In this document: one piece after another, positions 9,348 to 20,449 of the stretch
How the letters are laid out: every line of letters begins with the position of its first letter
Numbering within the stretch: position 1 is the first letter of the stretch
NCBI GenBank assembly: GCA_024516155.1
Contig: JAJJXM010000153.1
Span: 1-31,627 of the forward strand
Origin: Pyronema omphalodes
Lineage: Eukaryota; Ascomycota; Pezizomycetes; Pezizales; Pyronemataceae
Direction: 5' to 3'
Length of the DNA: 31,627 nt
The notes under the pieces: model-generated
The model's database searches: none
Told to the model about the DNA's origin: nothing
What the model saw: only the letters and a program-made list of their open reading frames with translations
Translations under genes and position numbers: made by a program

Positions 9348-12300
9348 CTACAGCCTCTTCCTAGTCTTGCCACCGTTCGTCAAAGTGTCTACACAGCACA
9401 CGCCAGCGTAATAACACCATGCTCTTACATCCTCATCTATTGGCGCCACCGGTTCCTTCACCGGTTCCTCTACTTCTGGCTCTATATCTTTAGCCTTTGC
9501 CTTTCCTCTCCCCTTCTTTTTCGGTGCCTCGGGCTCCTCTACCTCTCCACCCAGGACTCTCACCACTCCCCGTTCCTTTAACCAATCCACCAGTTCCTCA
9601 ACCACGATAGGATCATACATAAGAATCCTCTCAAACCAACCACCCGGAGTCTTATCTTTCTTGACCTCGGCACCAATCCTCTTGAATAAATCCTCCTCCA
9701 ACTCCTTCGCCAAAGGTTTCAGCTTCGGTGTCCTTTTTACAGTCTTCTTCCTTGGCGACCTTTTTGGCGACTTGGAACGTGACTTTCGCCTCGTTCTTTT
9801 CCTTGTCGTCTCAGGTGAAGACAGCGCATTATCTTCATGATCGGTCTCAGGTATAACTGATCTCGAACGAGATTTACGAACTCTGGGTGTACGCTTTGCC
9901 TTAGTTTTAGTAGCCGTTTCAACTTCAGTTTCCGAGACGATAGACCGGGACCGAGACCTGGTTCGTGAAGGCGTTCGAGTTCTTGATGGTGAACCAGATG
10001 GCACCTTGGCTCGTGACTTGCGGACGGCAGGTTTTTTTACTGATTGGAGGATGTCGTCAATATCAGGAGTTGTAGCTTTTTTACTAGCACTACCAGGTAA
10101 TGCAGAAGCTGAACGTGGTTTCCGAGTTTTCTTTGACTGTGGTAGAAGGTCGTCGATATCGAGTGTTGTTTCCTTGGTTACTACTGGTTGCACAGAGGCA
10201 GCACGCTTTGGGAGGTAGTCGTCAATATCAGGTGTTGATAATCGTTCAGCTACCATCTCCGGCTCCGTGGTCTCCACAGGGGTCTTTGCACGAGATTTTG
10301 CCTTGCGCTTTGCCGGGGAGCTCTCGGATGGAGAGACACTGCGGCGCTTTCGGGGCGAAACAATAATCTCTGGCTCGGGAGAGGCTGGAATCTCAACCAC
10401 TGGAACTAGTTCGGTATCCAAAGCATTTTTATCTGGTAAACCTGACGCTTTCGGCGTAGTCACTGGCTCTTCTGACATCACGGCCTTCTTCGTTCTACTT
10501 CGTGGCTTCTTTGCTGGTACAGGTTCTGAGTCTACCAGTACTTCTGCTTTCTGTTTTTCAATGTTTGGTATTGATACCAACTTTGTTGGTTCGGCATCCA
10601 GCACAGAAGCGGCCTCCATTGGAGTTGCTGCTCTTGATACCGACCTGCGTTTAGCTACCGGAGTCTCCGATGGTGAGCGAGTACGGCGTTTACTGGGGGA
10701 AGGAGACATCGGTAGTTGCTCGACAGAATCGGAGGTCAGGGGAGCCACCGGAGCCACAGGGGCCTCTAGAACATCCACTACCTCCACGGCTACCTTTCTT
10801 GATCGGCTTCTTGGTTTGGGGACTGGTGTATCTGCCACTGCATCCTCCTTCACGGCTTCAGCTATGACTTTTCGTGGGCGTCCTCTTGGTTTAGGAGATG
10901 GTGTAGCAGCTGCCGCCGCATCCTCTTCAATCACCTCTGGGACTAATTTTCGTGATTGACTTCGGCTTCTTGGTTTGGGGGCTGGCGTGTCTGATGCAAC
11001 AGCTTCACCCTCCACAGCTTCCAGCACAAGTTTTTGAACTCGATTACGACGCTTTGGCGTCACTACAGCTACTGCAGTTTCTTCGCCTGGCTCCACCAAT
11101 TTAGAGGCAATTTGTGGAGGAGGTGATGACGGCGGAGGAGCCTCAAAGCTCTGATCCCCAGAAGGTGAAGATGATTTGGCTCTTCTAGCCTCTGGTGAAG
11201 CGGTAGTTGTAAAGGCTCTTTTTGCGGAGGGCTGTGAAGAGAAAATTGGAGGCGGTATATTCCAACCACATGGGCTGGAAAAGGATGTTACAGCTGCGGC
11301 AATTATGGGCGATGATTGCAGCCGCGGCAGCTGTTTTGGCGAGGAGGAGGGTATGGTCCATGTTGGTGGTTCAGAAGGATTTTTTGGCTTCGACAAAGCT
11401 GGTTTTGCAGCAGGAGAAGAGGATAGCGTAAGTCAACAACGCTGTACCTTTTACTGACAGCAGGCTTAGGTTTATCACTCGGCTTTGGGTGAGGATTAAC
11501 CGGCGGAGCATCCGGGAGTGTCGGTGTAGGCTCTCGTTGTGGATGCTCCGCGGCGCAGGTATTTTCCAAGTTCTCTGCTGCAGGCGCATCATTTATTGCA
11601 TTTACTGGATCTCTGTATCCTGCTGCATCCCATAGTCCCCCTGATGCTGTTACTACACGATTAATGGTGCCCCCCGGCACGGGCTCTGCCTCCTGTTGTA
11701 TTTGTGGTGGCGAGAGAACTTCCTCATCTTCAACAGTCTGCTTCTCCAACTGGGATAGTGTTCCGAACACAAATTCTTGCCGGTCAAGCCGCTGTCTCGC
11801 CGTATTTGGGCTGACCAGCGTTGTTTCCTCCTCATTCTTCCGCTTCTTAGTAGCCCCGGCAGTTGAAGTTGCCGCCTTCTCTTTGCCTGATACAGATGTC
11901 TTTTTAGATGGTAGCAAAAAACTGTGTAATCGGCTGTGGTGATCCAGGTTCCTGGCGGTACTGTGCGGACGCTCGTTCGGTAAGGGTCTGTGGCTTCTTC
12001 CGAGTCTTTTTCGGTTTGGGTGCCGGTTCGGCTGGGGGAGGGCGTGGGTTAGGTAATTCCACCATCTATCAAAAGTTAATTGAAATATCAGCTACTCAAA
12101 AACCAGAAGCGAACCTCAATTGGCCGCTTCTTCAATACAAGCGGTCGGAGTTCCGTCGGCATGCTGGTACTATCTGATACGGACGTACTAAATCGTAAAG
12201 CACCAATTTTGTTCCCAAACGAGGTAATTGGAGTATCCGTGGGTGGCACATTATCGGCATCGGTATGTAGTGGAGTTTCCGTAGGCTCGGGAAGAGTGTC

Positions 12301-12965
12301 GAGGACAGGCGTCCATTCTCTTCTTCGGGGGTGGCGAGGGTAGCGGAACTGTTGGGGTATCCTCTGCTATTGGTTCTAACCCTGTGGTAGCTTCTGCCTC
12401 ATTTCCCTCCTTGTTTCCGGCTTCCTTCTCCTTTGATTTTGCCTTGGTCTTAGGCGCTGCCTTCGCTTTAGGTTCTGCCTTCTTCCGAGATGGCTTTGGG
12501 GCTGCTGTTGCATCTCCGGTAGTTTTTCTTCGGTGCTCTTTTACGGACCGTCTTGGGTTTTGGCTCAGCTGTTTCTGCTGGTGGTATAATGTCCAGTGAC
12601 TCTCCCAAAGCTTCCAAGGCCTCAGCAACACCACCGGAAAAATATTTGCTCTTCACTCCGTCCCTCACATCCTTATTAGTCGCCACCGACAATGTAGCAT
12701 CCTTTTTTCTCGCCCTTGGTTTCTTCTCAGTTGTTGTGGCCTTTACCGCCCTCTTCCTCGGCTGCTTCTTCGGTAGCTCCTCCAACACTGGATCTTCATC
12801 GCTCTCAGGGACATCCCAGATACTCGTTGAACGGTTTAACGAATCCGCTCGAGGAATTGCCGGTGTTTTGGGAGCTTTCGCCGGTAAAGTTGCAATAATG
12901 GCCGAAGGCGAAAGCAACGGTGACGACGAGAGAGTGTGTGAGCTGCGTAATGGCGTCGCTGCCAT
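9348..12965 (-). CDS. SLX4: Structure-specific endonuclease subunit SLX4 (three frameshifts)
   Basis: Nuclear scaffold that activates the SLX1 nuclease on branched DNA during repair and replication. Exons: 12965-12115, 12065-11455 and 11398-9348, with introns of 49 and 56 nt; about 1170 codons. Start chosen at the first ATG of the frame (MAATPLRSS). Fungal SLX4 marks: QTLTERASAQY near 11990, RQRLDRQEFVFGTLSQL at 11797-11747, GGLWDAA just after, and the C-terminal conserved domain (WFERILMYDPIVVEELVDWL, then VRAWCYYAGVCC) at about 9381-9650. The middle is basic, Ser/Pro-rich and repetitive, and appears expanded. Three one-base shifts fall in homopolymers: T5 at 12523-12527, G5 at 12327-12331, A6 at 11916-11921. 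All look like single insertions in the same direction, so removing them gives one frame. That favours assembly error, but pseudogene decay is not excluded. Confidence 0.88.
10047..10235 (-). repeat. Triplicated DIDD motif within SLX4
   Basis: Three copies of a short motif, TPDIDDYLP, LDIDDLLPQ and TPDIDDILQ, each followed by a basic stretch, are spaced about 30 residues apart. Acidic-plus-hydrophobic words of this kind can act as peptide docking motifs, but the role here is unknown. Confidence 0.7.
10758..11060 (-). repeat. Tandem basic repeats with an AT-hook core in SLX4
   Basis: About four units of ~25 residues, each with a basic core (TPAPKPRSRS, TPSPKPRGRPRK, TPVPKPRSRSRK) followed by an acidic/Ala-rich tail. 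The unit at 10895-10869 has PRGRPRK, a canonical AT-hook core that binds the minor groove of AT-rich DNA. Confidence 0.75.
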
Positions 12966-13199
12966 TTTCAGCAGCTTCCGAAGGATTGTCGCAATCGTCA
13001 GGGTGTCGAGGAGTACGTTCAAGTCGCGGCATGCGTGTCGTTCCTGTGGTACGCGCGGGGTGAATCCGGATTAGACCCCTGTACGCGTCTGGGGTTGACG
13101 CGATGCGCACCTTTTTAAAGTTAAAAAAAATTTGTACCAATAAGAATATCCTAGGATGAATGAAGATTCTCACCGAAAAATACGAGAATATTTGAAAAA

Positions 13200-13391
13200 A
13201 TGGAGGTGGAAGAAGAGTCCGAAGAAAAGAGACAATACTTCCATTTGCGTTTCACGTCCACCACCTCAGTATCGACTGCCAAGCTTCTTAGTGCGCAGTG
13301 CGCGCTCTGGGAACTATCGGGGGTGGTAGTAAGTTTTGAAACGCCATTACGCAGTTCACATAGTAATGACGTTGACTTGGTCTTAAAATAG
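13200..13391 (+). other. Small 63-codon open frame, doubtful
   Basis: An ATG frame starts with an acidic run (MEVEEESEEKRQYFHLRF) and ends at 13389-13391. It is divergent to SLX4 and starts about 235 bp upstream of the SLX4 ATG. Its C-terminus reads TPLRSSHS, the same peptide as the start of SLX4 (TPLRSSHT), because 13341-13360 is a 19-of-20 inverted copy of 12937-12956. No family is recognised. It may be untranslated leader or promoter DNA. Confidence 0.25.
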
Positions 13392-15594
13392 ACATTTCTT
13401 AGATTGAGTATTGTTACTTCTTGCACATATGACTTTAAGGTTCTAATTTGTAGTACAGTCGGCCACCATTGACGTATGTCACAGTTAGGGTACTACAATC
13501 AGAACAATTGAAAATGCTCATCTAGCATCTTAGTGCAATGACGTTTGCATTCATCATGAAATATTAATGCGAGATCCTGATTGGCGAAGGTTTGACTGTA
13601 ACGACGATAAGAAACATCGATATCGTGCTCAACTATCATTTATTTCAGAACAAAAATTCAAGAATACCGTTTTTTTGGGTTGCTTCTTCCCGATACTACA
13701 ATGAGAAATTTTTACGACTGTTACAACTTACTGGACCATAATCAGGATATTCACTCAATATTTTACCACCACAATCCTAATCTACTTGCGGATACGGCTA
13801 AGAACGCCTCCCAATCGGCTCTATTACACATCACTCCCTCAAAGTGATCAGAGGCATGAGCTTTTATACTGATGACTACTGACGGACTGAAACCATCATA
13901 GACTTCTTGGTACTTACTATGGCCAAAAATAATTGGCCAGTGTATTACTCACAAATATACCGTCGTCCATTCAATGGATATATATGTGTGTACACCTTTG
14001 GCAAATACCTGTTGTGTATATTTTATGGGTAGAATATAAACAATGGATGTCATTGACATGTTCTTGGAGGGAAGGTCACACATCTAATCCTCTGATTATA
14101 ACGGCATTACACCGCTGGTACATGCCGCTTCTCCCGGGCATGTAAACTTGGTTGGCCTTTGACTTAAGCAGGGTGGGTATTAATAGTCAAGTGATGAACT
14201 GGGGGATGGCGGCTATGACAGCCGCCGCATACTAATGCCGGAAAGTTTCTCCTTTGTTGGAGGTGTAAACTGTCACTTGCGAGACATCGAGGGAAATACA
14301 CCGCTGTCTTTGATCTAGGACAGAATTCCTCCTGTGGGCTTTTTGGATTAGCGAAAAGAAGAAGCTATTAAGTTAGAACGGTTGCTGGTAGGGCATGATT
14401 CTATGCTTTCTGGGAAAAGTTTGTTCGTAATTGTTTCTAAGATTCCCAGACTACAGGGAACCTGTTTTAAGTTTGGATGCAAATATTTTGGTTTCATGTA
14501 TTTCTTTTGCATATTTTCTTTGATTGGGTCTTTAGGTATGCGGTTTTTATTGTTGGGGGATGGGTTCTCATATCGATCATAATTTATAACTTCTATGGTT
14601 ACTATAGCTGCCTATACTACGGGCTTCTTCGTTTGCTTGAGGGTTTAAATTAAGATGTTTGTTTTTTCTTACGAATGTTTGGAATTCTTATCAACACACA
14701 CCACAAAACCTTATTTTCAATAACCCAGTAATTACCCAGGATATCCTGGTGGTATGCACAATATGGTCAAGTGCGCACCCTATTGCATAGCCATAAAAGG
14801 AATACTGACACATGACTGCATTATTGATTATTGCCTTGCGATCAGAGAGTGATACAGTACGTGGTTTGCAATATGGCTATTATCAGCGCCGGCTTCACAT
14901 TGTGCCGCGCAGAGTTGGAATTCGGCGTGGCTTGTCTGGCGTTATACCCTAAAAGACTTGGCTTGGTGCAGGACATTGAGATGGCGCATTAACGCGATGG
15001 ATAGAGCAAAGACATCAATTTTGTCCTGAAAGCGTATTCCACCCTCCACTTTTTTTCAATTTTCCCTTTCTCTCCATTTGGTTGAATGGTTTTTCAAAAG
15101 CGATTTGGAGCCCTTTCGTTTGTTACAGGAGCTTTCTGCGTTTTGTGCCCCTTTTAGGCAGCTGTTCGCAGGTTTCTGCTGGCGAAATAGTCCATGTGTG
15201 ACAGTGCTGTAATCGTAAGTGCTGTCGAGATGTAATCGATCTCATCGCTCTCCACTGACCTGCGGCCAGCAAATAACCCCCACGGATCCAAGTTCTAGCG
15301 GCGAACTAGGTGTTATTCTATGTTCGCAGCTGGGCTGTGAAATGTTGAATTTCATCTTGAATTGAAGACAAGCCTTTCCAGTACATACACCGTTGTTGCT
15401 TAGTCCCTGCATTCAACTCCGAGATCGTAGCCGGACAACGCGTCGTGAACTCGCGTGCTGCGCTTTCAAGCACATATCCAACATCCGGGAGCTATCGAGG
15501 CCCTATGCTGCACTGTCTAAAACCAAAGCAGTAGGTCACCGTCGTACAACAACAAAAGCTGCCTGAAATACCAGGTACAAAAACCTCCGCTCCC
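13392..15594. other. Intergenic DNA without a recognised gene
   Basis: About 2.2 kb with short frames only. A small stem (GGCGGCT, loop ATGAC, AGCCGCC) lies at 14208-14226. From about 15040 the DNA becomes pyrimidine-rich, then more GC-rich to 15860, which fits promoter and leader of the MFS gene. A TTTTGCAG just before the MFS ATG could be the acceptor of a 5' UTR intron. Confidence 0.5.
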
Positions 15595-15860
15595 TTGGCA
15601 ACACAGAACTATTTCTTCTCGCAAATCGGCTTTCGGCACAAATCACGAAAGGCAGGCACATCCAAACCCCGTTCATGCAGGGAACTCATCACAGCCAACC
15701 TATCTCGTTCCCCACGTCCTCACTTTTCCAGCCTTAAAGGCCCCGTACCCCACCATTCACGGTTGTCGCAGAACATTCCACAGACACACAAAGTTACGAC
15801 ACAGATACGTCCTGCGCAGCTCTCCCACACGCCCTGTTTGCACCTATCTTTTGCAGCAAC

Positions 15861-18319
15861 AATGGCGAACGTGGGTCCCAGCTTCTACCAGGCATGAGCC
15901 GAAATTCACGGCCAACCAGGTCAAGCAGCTGTTTGTTCTGTGTTTGTGCCGTGTGTCAGAGCCGCTGGCGTTGACTTCGATTTATCCGTACATGGTACAT
16001 GATGAGACTGGTGGATATAGCTTGCAACATTGACTGATAAAACGTAGTACTTCATGATTAAATCGTTCGGCGTTCAAAAGCAAGACATCCCATACTGGTC
16101 CGGAGTCATGGTCTCAAGTTTCTCAGTAGCTCAGATGCTCCTCGCTGTTTTTTGGGGTCGCATCTCCGACATCTGGGGAAGGAAGTTTTGCATTATTATC
16201 AGCTTGACAGGAGTGTTTATTGCCATGATTATCTTCGTATGTATATGTACTAGCGCTACATAATACAAGAGTTTGACTGACGTGAAGACTATAGGGCTTT
16301 GCTAACAGCCTTGCCATGGCCATGGCGGCAAGAATGCTCGCTGGCGTAGTCAGCGGTAATGTATGATATATTCCGCGGCTAACGTTCGATCCGATGGCTA
16401 ATAAGTGGTGAATAGGTCGGGACTATGCGAACCATGATAGCTGAAATTGTGCCACAGAGCCAGGTAATTTCCCGGTTCTCCAACTAGGACAGTATGTACT
16501 AATCCCACTAGCTTCAAGTTCGCGCGAATGGTTTCCTTCCCGCAGTAGTGAGTACATGCATCGCTCCTCTCCGCACGATGGAGTTTATTGACATTAGTAC
16601 AGTATTATGTTAGGTACATCTACATTTTGCCTTTATCGGGTTATTCTAACAATAGAAAGCTCCATATTCGGTCCTATTATTGGAGGCTACCTCAGTGATC
16701 CATTAACGAACCACCCCGAATGGTTCAACGGCCAATATCCGCCCTTCTTAGAGAAGATGCTGAAAAAGTACCCCATTTTCGCTTCCAAATATCTTCCTTG
16801 CGATAATATTCCTCCTTGGAATTACAAACGGCATTTTGTTTCTAGATGTAAGCTTTTTGCATCCTACGTAGTAGCTTCACATGATTGATATTGTACCCAG
16901 GAAACTAAGGAATCTCTCAAAAACCGACCTGATCCCGGTCGAGTCATCGGAAGAAGAATTGAAAACTACCTTTATGGCCCACTTCAGTCTCTTATGTCTT
17001 CCGATCGCTTTTATATCCGTTTTTACAGGTATCTATGCGGGCTTTATCGCGATTTGAAGTTCAAATTATTCAACTCTCGAGAAACCACCATTAATACAAC
17101 GCCCGAAGAAAACCGCTCCCTTACTCTCCGCGGGCAATGAAGTAGTCACTGCGAAGCCTAGAGATGAAGAATGTGCCCATCCCGTCGCGGTTTATCGCGG
17201 ATGCATCGCACACGGATACGAGGAAACCTTCTGTGTGGTCCATTTTCACCTTTAAATCAAGCTTAACCTTGTTCTACAGCTGTATGCTTGGTTTTCACAC
17301 CTTGACTTCTGACCAACTCTTGTCCGTATTTTTATCTACCCCAATCGATGATGGGAAAGATTGGGCTCCTCCGTTCAAGTTTTCATGGTGGGTTCGGATG
17401 GGATGCTTCAGATATTGGGCAACTTTACAGTGTGTAAACGGTTTTATTAGCATGTTCTTTATTGTAAGACTGTGTATCCCTCGATTTCGATAGCACTCAG
17501 CTGACATTCATGCCTTCAATAGTTGGTTCTTAACCCCATCCTTATGAAGAACTTCGGCAACCTCAACTGCTTCTTAAAGATTGCTACACTTCTCTACCCC
17601 GTCGTCTACATTACCACACCATTCTTGTTGTTATTACATACACTTTGCAAGGACCCGGTGTCTTTATAATCACGATTATAAAGAGTTTTTCCAGTGCCTT
17701 GCCTTCTCTTTGATCCAATCATACGTTGTGTCTACGTCTAGGAATAAGGAGCTCTTAGGGAGTAAGTCATCTCTCTATAACCCAAGTCTCGAGCCCTTTG
17801 ATAGATGAATGGTGAGTTCATACTGGCGAGTTTTCGCTGGGTTTTGGGGGTAAACTTCGCGAGGTTATTAATGCCAAAATTTCACGGAGGGCCCCTTGTG
17901 TCGAACCTTCTCCGCAGGTGCTTCTCCAGTTTTCCGTAAAGTTTCGCTGGTTTGTCTTCTAGAGAGGCTTCGCCCCGGAACCCCCGAGAAACCCGCCGGT
18001 ATGAACTCACCTAGTGGGTCATAAGTAAGAACATACTAACAAATCTAGCAATCAACGGAGTCAACGTAACCCTAGCCGGGGTGGCCGAGCCATCGGACCC
18101 ACGATGGGTGGTATCATCTTCGGCGCCTGTCAAAAGGCCGGTTACATCGTCCATCTTTCTGGGTTTTCGTTGCTATCATTGCTATGGAATCACATTACTT
18201 CCCTGTGATGTAACTTATGGGAGCTTACCGACAAGCCCAAGAAGGAGGAGCATGACAAGAGCCTCTACCACCGCGGTAGGATATCAGAACTACCGGGGTA
18301 TGAATGGTACCAAAGGTGA
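15861..18319 (+). pseudogene. MFS transporter of the DHA1 / zinc-induced-facilitator-like type, disrupted
   Basis: Relatives are 12-helix membrane proteins that export drugs or small solutes. Likely exons: 15861-15994, 16048-16236, 16295-16360, 16416-16463, 16512-16547, 16656-16847, 16901-17463, 17523-17761 and 18049-18319, with mostly 48-59-nt introns. Conserved blocks in order: QLFVLCLCRVSEPLALTSIY, the loop 2-3 MFS signature GRISDIWGRK, LAGVVSGN-VGTMRTMIAEIVPQ, SIFGPIIGGYLSDP, PIPSRFIADAS, TSDQLLSVFLSTPIDDGKDW, NGFISMFFI-LVLNPILMKKF-like, INGVNVTLAGVA, and a C-terminal RISELPGYEWYQR. Frames break at about 15893, 16771-16774 (extra C), the 16548-16655 intron phase, 17165, 17386 (extra base), 17431 (extra GT), 17651, 17702, 18085 (missing C), 18155 and 18205. 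This many breaks, several outside homopolymers, indicates a pseudogene more than base-call noise. Confidence 0.8.
17811..18011. mobile_element. Small inverted-repeat element (MITE-like) inside an MFS intron
   Basis: A 201-bp segment begins GGTGAGTTCATACTGGCG and ends with the near-perfect reverse complement CGCCGGTATGAACTCACC. Pairing continues for about 25 bp with two or three mismatches. It has no coding capacity. It lies within the intron 17762-18048, which is 287 nt long while its neighbours are about 50-60 nt; without the element the intron would be about 86 nt. The intron keeps GTAAGT at its donor and TACTAAC...CTAG at its end. I see no clear target-site duplication, so the superfamily is unknown. 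Confidence 0.75.
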
Positions 18320-20366
18320 TACCGCAGTTCTTGTTCGCCGTCTAGTGGAAGTGGTTCTAGTACCCCAACTTCCCAAGCGAATAACGGGGATTTGATACAG
18401 TTCGCGGAATGGTGACGTGAAGACTAACAGTCCGCGTGTGATTGATTGATTATGATCGTGAACTAGATGAAGAAAAGAGGGGTCTGGGTTGCTTGCTCTA
18501 GATTCGGTTAACCACATTGGCACTTGAACACTTTTAGAAGGTGTCCTTTGGTTTTTGTTTCGGTTGCATCGCGGTTGTATATTATATTACATACCCACTA
18601 GATCGGTTGAATGCATTGGTTTCCTGTTTCTGTTTTTGTTTCTTGTTTCAGAATTTGTTTTCTGTTGTTCGTTGTTTATGCTCTTGACTCTTATGGGATG
18701 CATGCATTTCGTTATCGGTTTTTACGTATTCTTTTTGTCTTGTTTTGTTCTGCCTGTTTATCACTGTGTGAGGTGGGGGTGGACTCTCGACTCTTGAGTA
18801 CATACATACATACATACATAGCCCTTGTGACACGGTAAAAAGAAGAATTGGCGGTACATACTACAGTAGCCGGTGGAGAAACAAGGCTGGTTTGGTTATA
18901 TGCATATCATGTGCTCATGTACAACCTACGAGTTTGGGTCAGCCTTGCAGAAAGTGCAAAGGTGCAGAAGGTGCGGGGAATTAGTATGGTTTTGGATGCA
19001 GATATAGAGAATTGAAACTTTATGTAGGGTTAGCTTTGGTCTATGCACTGGGGGAAACATTTTTGTGATCATGGAGTGAGGTATCCCGTTTCCTAACTAT
19101 ATACCATATCATGCATAAAGACATAGGTGCATATATATAGACGGCTATGTCCCCGTCCCCGTCTCCGTCTTCGTCCTCGGGGCTGCATAACTGTAAGCAT
19201 GCTATATACGTCCACCCTACTTTCCTAAACAAACAAGTAAACAAACAAATGGATGAGCAGATAAAATACTTTACCACATAACTCATCGCCCATATCATAT
19301 CCGGAGTTCCCCCGAAAATCCACGATTGATATACGTAATATAGATCGTCGACATAAGATAAACCAAAATAAAGATTGGCTTGGGAGTTTATAAAAAAGTG
19401 CACTTGTTTCGTCTTGGACGGTGGACCCTGGGTGCTTGGGACTCGGATATTCGGATATATTTGATTTATCCCCCGCTTGCTTTTAGGAAAAGGGCTTAAA
19501 AGTGCAGAAATGGAGTCTTGTGGCGTGGGGGGAAAGAGAAATAAATGTTCCGTAGCATAAATTGTATATAGTGTGGGCGTTTACTAGGTTGTAAGGTATA
19601 GTTTAAGGGTTTCATAACTTAGTTGGTAGATAATGGATAACTTGCGTATATATATGTTCCACTGGCTCCTTGTGGTCTCCGTGATCCTGATGCTTATGAT
19701 GACAGCGGAACTGTAGCCGTAGTAGTAGTAATCCATGGCTATGTTTTATAATAGGTATAAAAGTGAATGTGTTGTTATCAACCAAGCGGAAACCTATGGT
19801 ATTTGGGAAGTGTGACGGACTGAACGGACTGGGTGGGATATATTGTGTTTATAGGGGTTTGAGATTATCGTGATTAACAAGATTATTGAAATAACATATT
19901 CCATTAATACATATCGATAATGTAGAATGCTGTTCAAACTTTACCTTAAATCTATCACATCGTAAATTCCATCTATTTGGCCCGACCTACCTGAGGTTTG
20001 TATTCTTCAGTGTACTACTGCCATTTGACCAAGAACCCAGAATCTAGACATCGTAAATAAAACTCCATCTCATCCCCTAATATTAGTTGATTACAAATGG
20101 GAATAACTACCGCGAAAAGAAAAAGAAAAGATAAGTTACACTCTATAGTAAAAGAATAAAAGCGGTGGTTTCAGAGTGAGTGTTTCATATTAGTCATTAC
20201 TTCCTTGCGTATTAAAGTACTAAGTCGCGGTATTAGCCAAATCTAAATCTAAATTTCCGATACAATTTGCCAGGCTATGACTATGAATTATGAAACCTCA
20301 AAACACATAGGAAACTCAGAAAGAAGCAGAAGGATTCATGAAGCGCACGAACCACCAAAATCCAGT
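18320..20366. other. Intergenic DNA without a recognised gene
   Basis: About 2 kb following the MFS pseudogene. It contains T-rich sequence (18600-18760), a CATA microsatellite at about 18799-18820, a C/G-rich CCGTCT-type short repeat at 19150-19180, and otherwise AT-rich DNA. The 120-codon minus frame at 19041-19403 shows no family signal. Confidence 0.5.
18799..18820. repeat. (CATA)n microsatellite
   Basis: Five consecutive copies of the tetranucleotide TACA/CATA. Confidence 0.85.
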
Positions 20367-20449
20367 TCTGGGGCGAATCCCAGCGAGACTTTGAGGTAAA
20401 AGCCAGTGCCTCTGGAATGTAATAAAACTGTAGCATACATCATAACCTT
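20367..20449 (+). mobile_element. LINE 3' tail, copy 2 (truncated)
   Basis: This block of about 83 bp matches 2862-2943 in the same orientation: TCTGGGGCG, GCGAGACT, AATGTAAT, GCATAC and CATAACCTT in order. Nothing upstream of it matches the first copy, so it is either a severely 5'-truncated insertion or a separate element sharing the 3' tail. It lacks the (AAATC)n end. Confidence 0.7.

Noticed and set aside
10267..10959. 230-codon plus-strand frame
   Set aside because: It is antisense to SLX4 exon 3, where repetitive Ser/Pro/Arg codons leave the opposite strand open.
14192..14240. Possible hammerhead ribozyme (TGATGA ... GGAAAG around a stem)
   Set aside because: The invariant CUGANGA core is not intact and the three-stem layout cannot be drawn.
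13392..15594. tRNA or other RNA genes in the long gene-free stretches
   Set aside because: I found no B-box with a matching A-box and acceptor stem here or in the other intergenic regions.
17811..18011. The GTGAGT at 17812 as the real splice donor of the MFS intron
   Set aside because: Using it would add codons from 17762 that run into a TGA. The GTAAGT at 17762 joins to 18049 in frame (LLG-T-INGV).
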